From an uncultured Oscillospiraceae bacterium (lineage in GTDB: Bacteria > Bacillota > Clostridia > Oscillospirales > Oscillospiraceae): a DNA stretch of 52,028 nucleotides. Each line of letters starts with the position of its first letter. The first letter of the stretch is position 1. The stretch is taken from contig CAKUIM010000015.1 in NCBI GenBank assembly GCA_934660965.1, positions 1-52,028 of the forward strand, written 5' to 3'. Positions 1 through 9,379 of the stretch are shown here, one piece after another. The position numbers and the translations under genes were made by a program. The notes under the pieces are model-generated. The model ran no database searches, was not told the origin of the DNA, and was given only the letters and a program-made list of their open reading frames with translations.

Positions 1-1254
<1,254 letters not shown>

Positions 1255-1306
1255 CGTTGTCGCTCCTTTTCTTCCTTGAAAGGTTTTACTTTAATATGAT
1301 GCAGTA

Positions 1307-1335
1307 ATTTTACAACGGCGGCCCTCGTTTTGCAA
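1307..1335 (-). promoter_or_regulatory. Sigma-A promoter of gdhA
   Basis: On the minus strand there is TTGCAA, a 17-base spacer and TAAAAT, placing the transcript start about 45 bases before the gdhA start codon. Recognised by consensus and spacing only. Confidence 0.6.
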
Positions 1336-1446
1336 GAGGGAATTTGAAAAATTGCAAAAAATCTGTTTTGACGCAAAATTCCGGGGGAATATGCAGGAAA
1401 CCCGGCGTTCTGACCGGCGGGGCGCTGTAAAAATGACAGAATGCCC

Positions 1447-1483
1447 CGCAAAAAAGGAAACGCCCGGGTTTGCGGCCCGGGCG
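1447..1483 (-). terminator. Intrinsic terminator after the small membrane protein gene
   Basis: An 8-bp all-GC stem (CGCCCGGG/CCCGGGCG, 1461-1483) is followed on the minus strand by a T-rich tract ending in six T. It lies about 60 bases past the stop at 1542 and separates that gene from gdhA. Confidence 0.75.
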
Positions 1484-1541
1484 ATGGGGATTTCTTGTTT
1501 CAGAAAATTTTCGCAGAGAGGAACCTTTTTTCTGTAACCGC

Positions 1542-1859
1542 TCAGCGCGCCCTGTGCCGCAGCCAGAACGCCAGCCGGGCCAGCAGCACCGACGCCGCGC
1601 AGACGGCGGCGTACACCGCCAGCAGAAGCGCGACCGCATCGCTCAGGTCAATGAATCCGCCGCTTCCGGAGCGGTCGAGCCAGCAGTACACCGCCAGAAC
1701 GACGCACACCAGCGGCAGCAGGAATGGGATGGCCCGCGGGAGCCACCGCCCCGTTCTGGCGCAGAGGCAGTATTGCAGGGAGAACAGCGCAATCACCGGC
1801 AGCGCCGCCACAATCAGGATGCTGTAGCTGCTCCAGAAGTCGGCCAGTGCGTTCAGCAT
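1542..1859 (-). CDS. Small membrane protein of unknown function
   Basis: A 105-residue protein with three hydrophobic segments, at about residues 10-30, 40-60 and 75-97, and an Arg-rich C-terminus (RLAFWLRHRAR) that probably faces the cytoplasm. I recognise no family. The ATG has AAAGGAG eight bases upstream. It has its own promoter (1893-1921) and terminator (1447-1483), so it is a single-gene unit although it lies downstream of mntP on the same strand. No catalytic motif is visible. That it is a real gene rests on the ribosome site, flanking signals and coherent membrane topology. Confidence 0.75.
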   Translation of the reverse strand: MLNALADFWSSYSILIVAALPVIALFSLQYCLCARTGRWLPRAIPFLLPLVCVVLAVYCWLDRSGSGGFIDLSDAVALLLAVYAAVCAASVLLARLAFWLRHRAR

Positions 1860-1892
1860 GGGGCTTCATCTCCTTTGTTGATTTGTGGAGAT

Positions 1893-1921
1893 ATCATACC
1901 ATATGTACCGGCCTTCCGCAA
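1893..1921 (-). promoter_or_regulatory. Sigma-A promoter for the gene at 1542-1859
   Basis: Minus-strand TTGCGG, a 17-base spacer and TATGAT lie in the 72-base gap downstream of mntP. The spacing is ideal and the -10 box is strong. Confidence 0.6.
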
Positions 1922-1931
1922 GCAAAACCGC

Positions 1932-2498
1932 TCAGAACGGCAGCACGCCCAGATGCTCCAGCAGGATTTTCAGCCCGATGAGGAGAAGCACCGCCCCGCC
2001 GAACACCTCCGCCTTGGCCTTATAGCGCGCGCCGAACACGTTGCCGATCTTCACGCCTGCGGCGGAGATGACAAAGGTGACGCAGCCGATGAACAGCACG
2101 GCGGCCACGATGTTCACCTGGAGAAAGGCGAAGGTCACGCCCACGGCCAGGGCGTCGATGGAGGTGGCGATGGCCAGCATGAGCATCACATTGAAGGACA
2201 GCGACGGGTCACAGCTCTCCTCGTCGCCCCGGACGCCCTCCCGGATCATGTTGGCGCCGATGATGGCAAGCAGCACGAAGGCGATCCAGTGATCCACCGA
2301 GGTCACAAGCTCCGCAAAGGCCGAGCCCAGCAGGTAGCCGACGGCGGGCATCAGCGCCTGAAACGCCCCGAACCACAGCCCCACCACCAGGGCCTGGCGC
2401 AGCTGGAGCCTGCGGATGGCAAGCCCCTTGCAGATGGCCACGGCGAAGGCGTCCATGGAAAGGCCCACGGCCAGGATAAAGAGTTCCCAAAGTCCCAT
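1932..2498 (-). CDS. mntP: Manganese efflux pump MntP
   Basis: Exports Mn2+ across the cytoplasmic membrane and so protects against manganese excess. The protein has 188 residues, the normal size for the family, with about six membrane segments. The two halves each carry the conserved acidic motif, VGLSMDAFAVAI near the N-terminus and ATSIDALAVGV in the middle, which supply the membrane Asp residues of this family. I chose the ATG at 2496-2498; an open frame runs further upstream, but only this start gives the conserved MGLWELF beginning. A yybP-ykoY manganese riboswitch precedes it, which independently supports the assignment and indicates induction by Mn2+. Confidence 0.95.
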   Translation of the reverse strand: MGLWELFILAVGLSMDAFAVAICKGLAIRRLQLRQALVVGLWFGAFQALMPAVGYLLGSAFAELVTSVDHWIAFVLLAIIGANMIREGVRGDEESCDPSLSFNVMLMLAIATSIDALAVGVTFAFLQVNIVAAVLFIGCVTFVISAAGVKIGNVFGARYKAKAEVFGGAVLLLIGLKILLEHLGVLPF

Positions 2499-2581
2499 GT
2501 TGTCATTCCCTTTCTCTGCCGCCGCCGGGCGGGGGTGCCCCGGCCGGGCGGCGGGGCGGCAGTCAACAGTATGCGCGGGCA

Positions 2582-2616
2582 GAAAAAAAGAGACCATACC
2601 CGCCTGCATGGCGGAT
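2582..2616 (-). terminator. Riboswitch-controlled terminator in the mntP leader
   Basis: On the minus strand a 7-bp stem (ATCCGCC/GGCGGGT, 2598-2616) with loop ATGCA is followed by a run of seven T about ten bases on. Bases 2614-2616 are shared with the 3' strand of the riboswitch P1 stem, so P1 and the terminator should compete. This geometry fits an ON switch when Mn2+ stabilises the aptamer; the mechanism is inferred from the overlap. Confidence 0.65.
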
Positions 2617-2707
2617 AAGTCTCATCATGAAAAGCCAGGCCAGGCAGCGCGTGCCAGTATGTTGACCGGGCTGCGGCGAGGTACGCCGCCGATTACTCCC
2701 TTATCGC
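2612..2707 (-). ncRNA. yybP-ykoY manganese riboswitch
   Basis: The minus-strand RNA has the family's conserved GGGAGTA just inside a closing stem, GATAAG (2700-2705) pairing with CTTATC (2614-2619). A central GTCAACATAC segment and the 3' conserved GATGAGAC immediately precede the closing strand. These are the two loop motifs that meet to bind Mn2+ in this class. It lies directly upstream of mntP, a classic target of the family. The transcript start predicted from the promoter falls a few bases before P1. Confidence 0.9.
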
Positions 2708-2713
2708 AGCACC

Positions 2714-2743
2714 ATCTTACGGCGGAGCGGAATGGTTAGTCAA
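2714..2743 (-). promoter_or_regulatory. Sigma-A promoter of the mntP riboswitch transcript
   Basis: Minus-strand TTGACT, 18-base spacer, TAAGAT. The expected start lies at the 5' edge of the riboswitch closing stem. The -35 box sits inside a dyad GTTAG-N6-CTAAC at 2735-2750. Confidence 0.65.
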
Positions 2744-2750
2744 TGCTAAC
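2735..2750. promoter_or_regulatory. Possible metalloregulator operator over the mntP -35 box
   Basis: A 16-base dyad, GTTAG and CTAAC separated by six bases, covers the -35 box of the mntP promoter. It resembles a DtxR/MntR-type half-site arrangement, but no regulator gene is in the window and the assignment is inference. Confidence 0.35.
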
Positions 2751-2781
2751 GTGCGGACTTCGGCGAAAACGGGGCCCCTTT

Positions 2782-2841
2782 CCCGGCGCCGGGCGGAGAA
2801 TCGTGAATTTTCCTTGAATTTTGGCGCAAAGTGCTTGCGCC
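2782..2841. repeat. Two palindromes in the divergent mntP/ABC spacer
   Basis: CCCGGCGCCGGG at 2782-2793 is self-complementary, and GGCGCAA (2823-2829) pairs with TTGCGCC (2835-2841) around a 5-base loop. They sit in the 157-base spacer between the mntP promoter and the ABC transporter genes. No clear sigma-A promoter for the plus-strand genes could be fixed, although an AT-rich stretch at 2855-2885 is the likely place. Confidence 0.4.
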
Positions 2842-2900
2842 GCCCGGGAGGGAGTATTAAATTAGGTGTAATCAATATATAAATAGGACGGTGAGCCTGG

Positions 2901-3602
2901 GTGAGCTATATCCAGTTTGAAGACGTCAAAAAGCAGTACAAGATGGGCGAGGTGCTCATCGACGCGGTGGATGGGGTGGACTTCTCCATTGAAAAGGGGG
3001 AGTTTTGCGTCATCGTGGGCCCCTCCGGGGCGGGCAAGACCACGGTGCTCAACATGCTCGGCGGCATGGACAGCTGTACCTCGGGCACCATCCTGGTGGA
3101 TGGGGAACGGGTGAGCGGCGACAGCCAGAAGCAGCTCACCTCCTACCGCCGGCACGACATCGGCTTCGTGTTCCAGTTTTATAACCTGGTGCAGAACCTC
3201 ACCGCCCTTGAGAATGTGGAGCTGGCCGCCCAGATCTGCGACGACCCCCTCCCCGCCGCCCAGGTGCTGGAGCGGGTGGGTCTGGGCCACCGGCTGGGCA
3301 ACTTTCCTGCCCAGCTCTCCGGCGGCGAGCAGCAGCGGGTGGCCATCGCCCGGGCCCTGGCCAAAAACCCCAAGCTGCTGCTGTGCGACGAGCCCACCGG
3401 GGCCCTTGACTATGTCACCGGCAAGGCCATTTTGAAGCTCCTGCAGGACACCTGCCGCCGGGAGGGGATGACGGTGGTGGTCATCACCCACAACACCGCC
3501 CTCACCCCCATGGCCGACCGGGTCATCCACATCAAAAACGGCCGGGTGGAGAAGATGGAGCTCAACGCTGCCCCCACCCCGGTGGAGGAGATTGAGTGGT
3601 AA
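2901..3602 (+). CDS. ABC transporter ATP-binding protein, MacB/LolD type
   Basis: The cytoplasmic ATPase of a transporter or mechanotransmission complex formed with the adjacent permease. It has 233 residues: Walker A GPSGAGKTT at 40-48, signature LSGGEQ at 139-144, Walker B LLLCDE at 159-164 followed by PTGALD, and the H-loop histidine in VVITHN. The GTG start gives the usual short N-terminus; the ribosome site upstream is weak. The next gene begins at its stop codon (TAATG), so the two are translationally coupled. MacB/LolD-type ATPases work with FtsX-like permeases and often act on lipids, peptides or cell-wall processes; the cargo here is unknown. Confidence 0.93.
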   Translation: MSYIQFEDVKKQYKMGEVLIDAVDGVDFSIEKGEFCVIVGPSGAGKTTVLNMLGGMDSCTSGTILVDGERVSGDSQKQLTSYRRHDIGFVFQFYNLVQNLTALENVELAAQICDDPLPAAQVLERVGLGHRLGNFPAQLSGGEQQRVAIARALAKNPKLLLCDEPTGALDYVTGKAILKLLQDTCRREGMTVVVITHNTALTPMADRVIHIKNGRVEKMELNAAPTPVEEIEW

Positions 3603-6600
3603 TGATGCAGCGCGCGAGTGAAACCAGGCGCCGGGGCCGCCGGAAAAACCGGCTGACCACCGACGCAGTGCGGGAGGTGCGCGCCACCTTCAGCCGCTTT
3701 TTGTCCATTTTGATCCTCTCCGCCCTGGCGGTGGCCTTCCTGGCCGGGCTGCGCACCACCGCGCCGGACATGGAGTACACTGCGGACAAATACTACGACC
3801 GCACCCACATGATGGACGGCTACGTCCTCTCCACCCTGGGCCTGACGGACGGCGACCTGGCCGCCCTTGCCGCCGCCCCGGGCGTGGCCGCCGCGGAGGG
3901 GGGCCGGACGGTGGACGCCATTGCCGGCGAGGCCACCGTGGTGGTGCGGGATCTGCCCCGGGAGCTCAATTTGCTGGAGCTCACCGAGGGCCGCCTGCCC
4001 GAGGCCCCCGACGAGTGCGTGAGCGAATCCCTTCTTATGACGGAGATGGGGGTGAGCCTGGGGGACACCATCGAGCTTGCCCTCCCCGAGAGCAGCGCCG
4101 ACGACCTTGCCCGGGTGCGCTACACCATCGTAGGCGTGGCCACAAGCCCCCTCTATGCAGGCCCCGACCGGGGCAGCTCGTCCCTGGGCACCGGCAGGGT
4201 GAACGGCTTTGTGTACATCCCGGAGGAAAACTTCCTTATGGACTACTACTCCGTGGCCTACCTCACCTTCGACGGCCTGATCGGGATGGACAGCTACTCC
4301 GATGCCTACTCCGACCGGCTGGACGCCTATCTGGACGGCCTTGACGCCCTGGCCGACGAGCGGGCGCAGCTGCGCTACGATACCCTCGTAGGGGACGCCC
4401 AGGACGAGATCGACGCCGCCCGGCAGGAGCTCAATGACGCCCGCGCCGATGCGGATGCGGAGCTTGCCGACGCCTGGCAGAAGCTCACCGACGCCCGGCA
4501 GGAGCTTGACGACGGCTGGGCGGACTATGAGGACGGGCAAAGGACCTACGACCGGGAGATCAAGAACGCCCAGGCAAAGCTCGCCGACGCCCGCGCCCAG
4601 CTCCAGGACGGGGAGGATGAGCTCGCCCGGGGGCAGGCGCAGTACGAGAGCGCCCTGGCGGAATACCAGGCGGGCCTTGCCGAGTATGAGGAGAACAAGG
4701 AAAAGCTGGACGCCGCCCAGGCGGAGCTTGACGCCGGGTGGAAGGCCTATGAGGATGCCCTGGCCCCCTATGTGGGTACCCCCTACTACGCCGCGGCCCT
4801 GGCTGCCGCCCAGGCCGACAAGGCAAAGCTGGAGGCCGCCCAGCAGCAGCTGGATGAATCCAGCGCCCAGCTTGCCGCCGCCGGGGAGCAGCTTGCCGCC
4901 GGGAAGGCGGCCCTTACTGAGAGCGCAGGGCAGCTCGAAGAGGCCCGGGCAGAGCTCTCCGCGGGCTGGCAGGACTACCGCGCGGGGCAGCGGGAGCTGG
5001 AGCGGGAAAAGGACTCCGGCCGGCAGGAGCTTGATGATGCCCTTCAAAAGCTCAACGACGGCGAGGCGGATTATGCCGACGGCCTTGCCGAGTATGAGGA
5101 CGGCAAGGCGGAGGCGGACGAAAAAATCGCCGATGCCGAGCAGAAGCTCGCCGACGCCCAGGCCCAGGTGGACGACATCGATCCCTGCGAGTGGTATGTG
5201 CTGGGCCGGGACACCAACAACGGCTTTGCAAGCTACTCCCAGGACGCCGAGCGGGTGGGCAACCTTGCCAACATCTTCCCGGTGATCTTCTTCCTGGTGG
5301 CGGGCCTTGCCTGCCTGACCACCATGACCCGCATGGTGGAGGATGAGCGCACCCAGATCGGCGCGCTCAAGGCCCTGGGCTTCTCCCGGCTTGCCATCTC
5401 GAAAAAATACCTGGGCTACGCCTTTTGGGCAAGCTTCCTGGGCGGTTTGATCGGCCTTGCCGTGGGGTGCACCGTCATCCCCCTGGTGGTGGCCAACGCC
5501 TTCAATATCATGTACAATATCCCGCGGCTTGAATTTCTCATCCAGCCGGAGGTGTGCATCCTGGCGGTGGCCGCGGCGGTGGCGTGCACCACCGGCGCGG
5601 CGCTGTGGGCCTGCCTTTCCACCCTGGTGGACAGCCCGGCCAACCTCATGCGGCCCAAGAGCCCCAAGGCGGGCAAGCGGGTACTGCTGGAGCACGTCAA
5701 GCCCATCTGGTCCCACCTGTCCTTCACCTGGAAGGTGACGGTGCGCAACCTCTTCCGCTATCAGCGGCGGTTCTGGATGACGGTAATCGGCATCGGCGGC
5801 TGCACTGCCCTGATTGTCACCGGCTTCGGCCTGCACGACTCCATTTTCGACATTCTCGACAAGCAGTTTGACGAGATCTCCCTTTACGACGCCACCGTTG
5901 GCCTGGAGGACAAGATCACCGACGGGCAGCGCGCCGCCATCGAGACCTACCTGGACGGCGAGGAGGCGGTGGCGCGGTACATGGCCTGCCACTTCGAGTC
6001 GGTGGAGAGCTCCAATGGCGGCGCTGGCCGGACGTGCTACATCTACACCGTGGGCGACGAGGGAGAATTCGGGCAGTTCATTACCCTGCGCCACCGCAAG
6101 GACAGCGCCGGCGTGGCGCTGAACGAGGACGGCGTCGTCATCACGGAAAAGCTCTCGGAGCTGCTGGGTGTCTCGGTGGGGGACACCATCACCCTGGACG
6201 GCGAGCGCCGGGTGGAGGTGAGGGTGAGCGACATTGTGGAGAGCTATGTCTCCCACTACGTCTATATGACAGAGGCGTTTTACCGCCAGACCTTCGGCGC
6301 GGAGCCCGACCATAACGTGCTGCTGGTGGCCTATGCCGACGGTGTCGGGGCCGAGCAGTCCGACCGGGTGTCGGAAACGCTCATGGCCATGGACGGCGTG
6401 GGCTCCTACTCCTACATCGGCACCCTGCGGGACACCTTCACCAACAGCATGAACGCCATCAACTACGCGGTGATGATCATCATCATCGCCGCCGCAGCCC
6501 TGGCCTTCGTGGTGCTCTACAACCTGACCAACATCAATATCACCGAGCGCATGCGGGAGCTTGCCACCCTCAAGGTTCTGGGCTTCTATGATGGCGAGGT

Positions 6601-6859
6601 GACGGCCTACGTCTACCGGGAGAACGTGTTCCTCACCATCTTCGGCATCGCCCTGGGCCTCTTCCTGGGCCGGTGGCTCCACGCCTGGATGGTGCTCACC
6701 GTGGAGGTGGACCTTGTGATGTTCGGCCGCACGGCCCCGCCCTATGCCTATGTGACGGCGGCGGTCCTGACGCTGGTGTTCTCCGCAGCGGTGAACATTG
6801 CGGCCCATTTCCGGCTGAAAAAGGTGGACATGGTGGAGAGCCTCAAGACTGTGGAATAA
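3602..6859 (+). CDS. FtsX-family ABC permease with long extracellular coiled coil
   Basis: Membrane partner of the preceding ATPase, 1085 residues from the ATG that overlaps its stop; a GTG six bases earlier is possible but less well placed against the GGAGG. A first membrane segment lies near residues 32-48, then an extracytoplasmic domain. About 260 residues (roughly 260-525) form a coiled coil built from repeats of the kind ELADA..KL.DARQELDDGW.DY. Two FtsX cores follow, near residues 550-670 and 945-1080, each with the E-R-x-x-x-x-x-L-K-x-L-G-F coupling motif. Such permeases act by mechanical transmission more than by bulk transport. The extracellular target of the coil is unknown. A strong hairpin follows. 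Confidence 0.9.
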   Translation: MMQRASETRRRGRRKNRLTTDAVREVRATFSRFLSILILSALAVAFLAGLRTTAPDMEYTADKYYDRTHMMDGYVLSTLGLTDGDLAALAAAPGVAAAEGGRTVDAIAGEATVVVRDLPRELNLLELTEGRLPEAPDECVSESLLMTEMGVSLGDTIELALPESSADDLARVRYTIVGVATSPLYAGPDRGSSSLGTGRVNGFVYIPEENFLMDYYSVAYLTFDGLIGMDSYSDAYSDRLDAYLDGLDALADERAQLRYDTLVGDAQDEIDAARQELNDARADADAELADAWQKLTDARQELDDGWADYEDGQRTYDREIKNAQAKLADARAQLQDGEDELARGQAQYESALAEYQAGLAEYEENKEKLDAAQAELDAGWKAYEDALAPYVGTPYYAAALAAAQADKAKLEAAQQQLDESSAQLAAAGEQLAAGKAALTESAGQLEEARAELSAGWQDYRAGQRELEREKDSGRQELDDALQKLNDGEADYADGLAEYEDGKAEADEKIADAEQKLADAQAQVDDIDPCEWYVLGRDTNNGFASYSQDAERVGNLANIFPVIFFLVAGLACLTTMTRMVEDERTQIGALKALGFSRLAISKKYLGYAFWASFLGGLIGLAVGCTVIPLVVANAFNIMYNIPRLEFLIQPEVCILAVAAAVACTTGAALWACLSTLVDSPANLMRPKSPKAGKRVLLEHVKPIWSHLSFTWKVTVRNLFRYQRRFWMTVIGIGGCTALIVTGFGLHDSIFDILDKQFDEISLYDATVGLEDKITDGQRAAIETYLDGEEAVARYMACHFESVESSNGGAGRTCYIYTVGDEGEFGQFITLRHRKDSAGVALNEDGVVITEKLSELLGVSVGDTITLDGERRVEVRVSDIVESYVSHYVYMTEAFYRQTFGAEPDHNVLLVAYADGVGAEQSDRVSETLMAMDGVGSYSYIGTLRDTFTNSMNAINYAVMIIIIAAAALAFVVLYNLTNINITERMRELATLKVLGFYDGEVTAYVYRENVFLTIFGIALGLFLGRWLHAWMVLTVEVDLVMFGRTAPPYAYVTAAVLTLVFSAAVNIAAHFRLKKVDMVESLKTVE

Positions 6860-6877
6860 AATCGGAGAACATGCTGC

Positions 6878-6914
6878 GCGCCGGGCCCTTTTTGGGGCCC
6901 GGCGCTGTGTCTTT
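6878..6914 (+). terminator. Terminator after the ABC permease gene
   Basis: An 11-bp GC-rich perfect stem (6878-6888 with 6895-6905) and a 6-base loop are followed by TGTGTCTTTT. The stem is strong and the T-tract moderate. Confidence 0.75.
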
Positions 6915-6917
6915 TCC

Positions 6918-6946
6918 TTGCTATTTCCGGCGGTGTGTGGCACAAT
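6918..6946 (+). promoter_or_regulatory. Candidate promoter of the 5'-nucleotidase gene
   Basis: TTGCTA, 17-base spacer and CACAAT directly follow the upstream terminator. The -10 box is weak, so this is tentative. Confidence 0.35.
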
Positions 6947-7022
6947 AGAAGAAGGAAACCTCCGGCGGGCCCGCCGCCGGGAATGCGGAAGGCAACAGAA
7001 GAAACAAAAGGAGGCAGCTGCC

Positions 7023-8984
7023 ATGAAACTCCTGCGCAGAATCTCCGCGGCGGTGCTGTGCGCGGTGCTGCTGGCGCTTGCCGCTGTGCCGGCCTTTGCC
7101 GCCGGAAGCGGGAGCGAAACGCCCATTACCATCCTCTTTACCCACGATATGCACTCCCACCTGCTGCCCGCCGCCGACGGCGAGGGCAGCGGCTACAGCG
7201 GCGGCTACGCCCGGCTCAAGGCCGTCATCGACGCCCAGCGCGCCCTCCACCCCAACGCGCTGCTCCTGGACGGCGGCGACTTCTCCATGGGCTCCCTCTT
7301 CCAAACGGCCTATGCCGACTCCGCCCTGGAGCTGCGGGTCATGGGCCAGATGGGCTACGACGCCACCACCTTCGGCAACCACGAGTACGACTACCGCGCC
7401 GGCGGCCTTGCCTCCATGCTCCGCGCCGCGGCGGCCAGCGGCGAGCGCGTGCCCGCCATTGTGGAGGCAAACTACCTTCCTCCTGCCCAGGGTGAGGAGG
7501 GCTATGACGAAACGGCCCAGGCCGTGTGGGACGCCTTTTCGGAGTACGGCGTTGCCGACTACATCCTGCTGGAGCGGGGCGGCGTGTGGTACGCCATCCT
7601 GGGCGTCATGGGGCTGGACTCGGACGAGTGCGCGCCCATGTCCGGTATGATCCTCCACGACCGCGTGAAAACCACCCAGCGGGTGGTGGACGAGGCGGTG
7701 GCCGCCTGCGTTGCCCAAAACGGCCAAGAGCCGGTGGTGGTGTGCCTGTCCCATGCGGGCACCAACGCCAAGGGCAAGGGGGAGGACTATGAGCTTGCCC
7801 GGAAGGTGAAGGGCATCGACGTCATCGTCTCCGGCCACACCCACACCACCCTTGCCGAGCCCATCGTGGTGGGCGGCACCTATATCGTCTCCTGCGGGGA
7901 GTACTCCAAGAATCTGGGGGTGCTGAACCTTATCCGCCGGGCAGACGGCAAGGTGGAGCTTGCGGACTACTCCCTCATCCCCATTGACGAGACCATCACC
8001 GGCGACGCCGCCCTCTCGCGGTGGATCGAGAGCGCCAAGGGCGAGGTGGAGGAGAGCTATCTCTCTCGCTTTGGCCTGGGCTTCGACCAGGTGCTCACAG
8101 AGAATCCCTACGATTTCGATACTGTGGACGAGGTCTACGCCACCCATCATGAGTCCACCCTCGGGAACCTCTTCTCCGACGCCTACCGCTGGGCGGCCCA
8201 GGCGGCCGACGGAGAGCGGGTGGACATGGCCCTCACCGCCTCCGGCGTCATCCGGGAGTCCATCCCCCAGGGCGCGGTGACGGTGTCCGACGTCTTTAAC
8301 GCCGCCTCCCTGGGCATCGGGGCGGACGGAGTACCGGGCTACCCCCTGGTGGCGGTGTACCTCACCGGCAAGGACATCAAAACCGTCATGGAGATTGACG
8401 CCTCCGTCTCGGACCTCATGGGCGCCGCCCGGCTGTACTGCTCGGGGGTGCGCTACAGCTACAATACAAGCCGCATGATCTTCAATAAAGTTACCGGCAG
8501 CGCCCTTGTAAACGCCGACGGCAGCACCCAGGCCATTGAGGACGACAGGCTCTACCGTGTGGTGACGGGGCTCTACTGCGGGCAGATGCTGGGCGCGGTG
8601 GAGAGCTCGTCCTTCGGGCTTTTGTCCGTCACCGCCCGCAACGCCGACGGCACCCCCATCGACATGGACCGGCTGGAGGACTATATCATCCACGACCGTG
8701 CCGGCAGCGAGATCAAGGAGTGGCACGCCATCGCCTCCTACCTCCAGGCCATGGGCGGCGAGATGGACGAATACTATGCCGCCCCCGACGGGCGCAAGCA
8801 GGTGTACGCAAGCCTCAATCCGGTGGAGATGCTCAAAAGCCCCAACAAGTTCACCCTCATCGCCCTTGCGGTGGTGATCGTGCTCATCGCGGTGGTGGTG
8901 CTCATCATCCGGCGCATCGTCCGGCGGCCCCGCCGGGGAGGCAAGGATGCCGCCAAGGGCTACACCCCCTATCGCGGCAGATAA
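7023..8984 (+). CDS. Membrane-anchored 5'-nucleotidase/metallophosphoesterase (UshA-like)
   Basis: Secreted enzyme expected to remove phosphate from nucleotides or related esters outside the cell. It has 653 residues: a signal peptide at 1-26 ending AVPAFA, then the metallophosphatase domain with FTHDMHSH, GGDFSMGS, GNHEYDY and VSGHTHT supplying the two-metal site. The 5'-nucleotidase C-terminal substrate domain follows (about 370-560). A single membrane helix near 617-640 is followed by a basic tail rather than an LPxTG motif, so it is anchored by the helix. The ATG at 7023 has AAGGAGG nine bases upstream; open frame further upstream is rejected. It is a single gene between two terminators. 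The exact substrate is uncertain. Confidence 0.92.
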   Translation: MKLLRRISAAVLCAVLLALAAVPAFAAGSGSETPITILFTHDMHSHLLPAADGEGSGYSGGYARLKAVIDAQRALHPNALLLDGGDFSMGSLFQTAYADSALELRVMGQMGYDATTFGNHEYDYRAGGLASMLRAAAASGERVPAIVEANYLPPAQGEEGYDETAQAVWDAFSEYGVADYILLERGGVWYAILGVMGLDSDECAPMSGMILHDRVKTTQRVVDEAVAACVAQNGQEPVVVCLSHAGTNAKGKGEDYELARKVKGIDVIVSGHTHTTLAEPIVVGGTYIVSCGEYSKNLGVLNLIRRADGKVELADYSLIPIDETITGDAALSRWIESAKGEVEESYLSRFGLGFDQVLTENPYDFDTVDEVYATHHESTLGNLFSDAYRWAAQAADGERVDMALTASGVIRESIPQGAVTVSDVFNAASLGIGADGVPGYPLVAVYLTGKDIKTVMEIDASVSDLMGAARLYCSGVRYSYNTSRMIFNKVTGSALVNADGSTQAIEDDRLYRVVTGLYCGQMLGAVESSSFGLLSVTARNADGTPIDMDRLEDYIIHDRAGSEIKEWHAIASYLQAMGGEMDEYYAAPDGRKQVYASLNPVEMLKSPNKFTLIALAVVIVLIAVVVLIIRRIVRRPRRGGKDAAKGYTPYRGR

Positions 8985-8998
8985 AGAGAACAAGCAGC

Positions 8999-9033
8999 GG
9001 CGCAGGCCCCACCCGGGCCTGCGCCCCTTTTTT
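8999..9033 (+). terminator. Strong terminator after the 5'-nucleotidase gene
   Basis: Perfect 11-bp stem (8999-9009 with 9015-9025), 5-base loop, then a run of six T at 9028-9033. Confidence 0.9.
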
Positions 9034-9118
9034 GCCCCTTCACCAAATGGGCCGCCGCTCCGTAGGATACAGTGCGGGCCGACTGTGCGGGTTGGAGCCG
9101 CGGAAGGAGCGAACGATC

Positions 9119-9379
9119 ATGTGTGAGGAGCTGAAATTATCTGCCCTCCCGGAGGGGGAGAGCGGTTATGTGACGGAAATAGACGCCCCGCCGGCCATGT
9201 CGGCACGGCTTGCCGACCTGGGCCTGGTCCCGGGCACCCGGGTGACCTGCCTGCTGGCAAGCCCGGCGGGGGACCCGCGGGCCTATCTCATCCGGGGGGC
9301 GCTCATTGCCCTGCGCCGGCGGGACGCCTCAGGCATTGCCCTGTCCCGGCGCCCGCCGGAAAAGGGGGCGCGCCTATGA
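9119..9379 (+). CDS. feoA: Ferrous iron transport protein FeoA
   Basis: Small cytoplasmic SH3-like partner of FeoB. It has 86 residues with the characteristic core MSARLADLGLVPGTRVTCLLASP and a closing segment LIRGALIALRRRDASGI, where the RG-x-x-IALR strand is typical of FeoA. The ATG at 9119 is preceded by GGAAGGAG. Its stop overlaps the feoB start (ATGA at 9376-9379), so the pair is translationally coupled. No Fur box could be recognised in the 85-base leader after the preceding terminator. Confidence 0.93.
   Translation: MCEELKLSALPEGESGYVTEIDAPPAMSARLADLGLVPGTRVTCLLASPAGDPRAYLIRGALIALRRRDASGIALSRRPPEKGARL

Noticed and set aside
1470..2618. Open frame on the plus strand across mntP and its neighbour
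   Set aside because: Opposes the mntP gene and its riboswitch; composition is shadow-like.
3410..7132. Open frame of over 1200 codons on the minus strand opposite the ABC permease gene
   Set aside because: Low-complexity shadow caused by high GC and codon bias of the plus-strand gene; no family motifs and no ribosome site.
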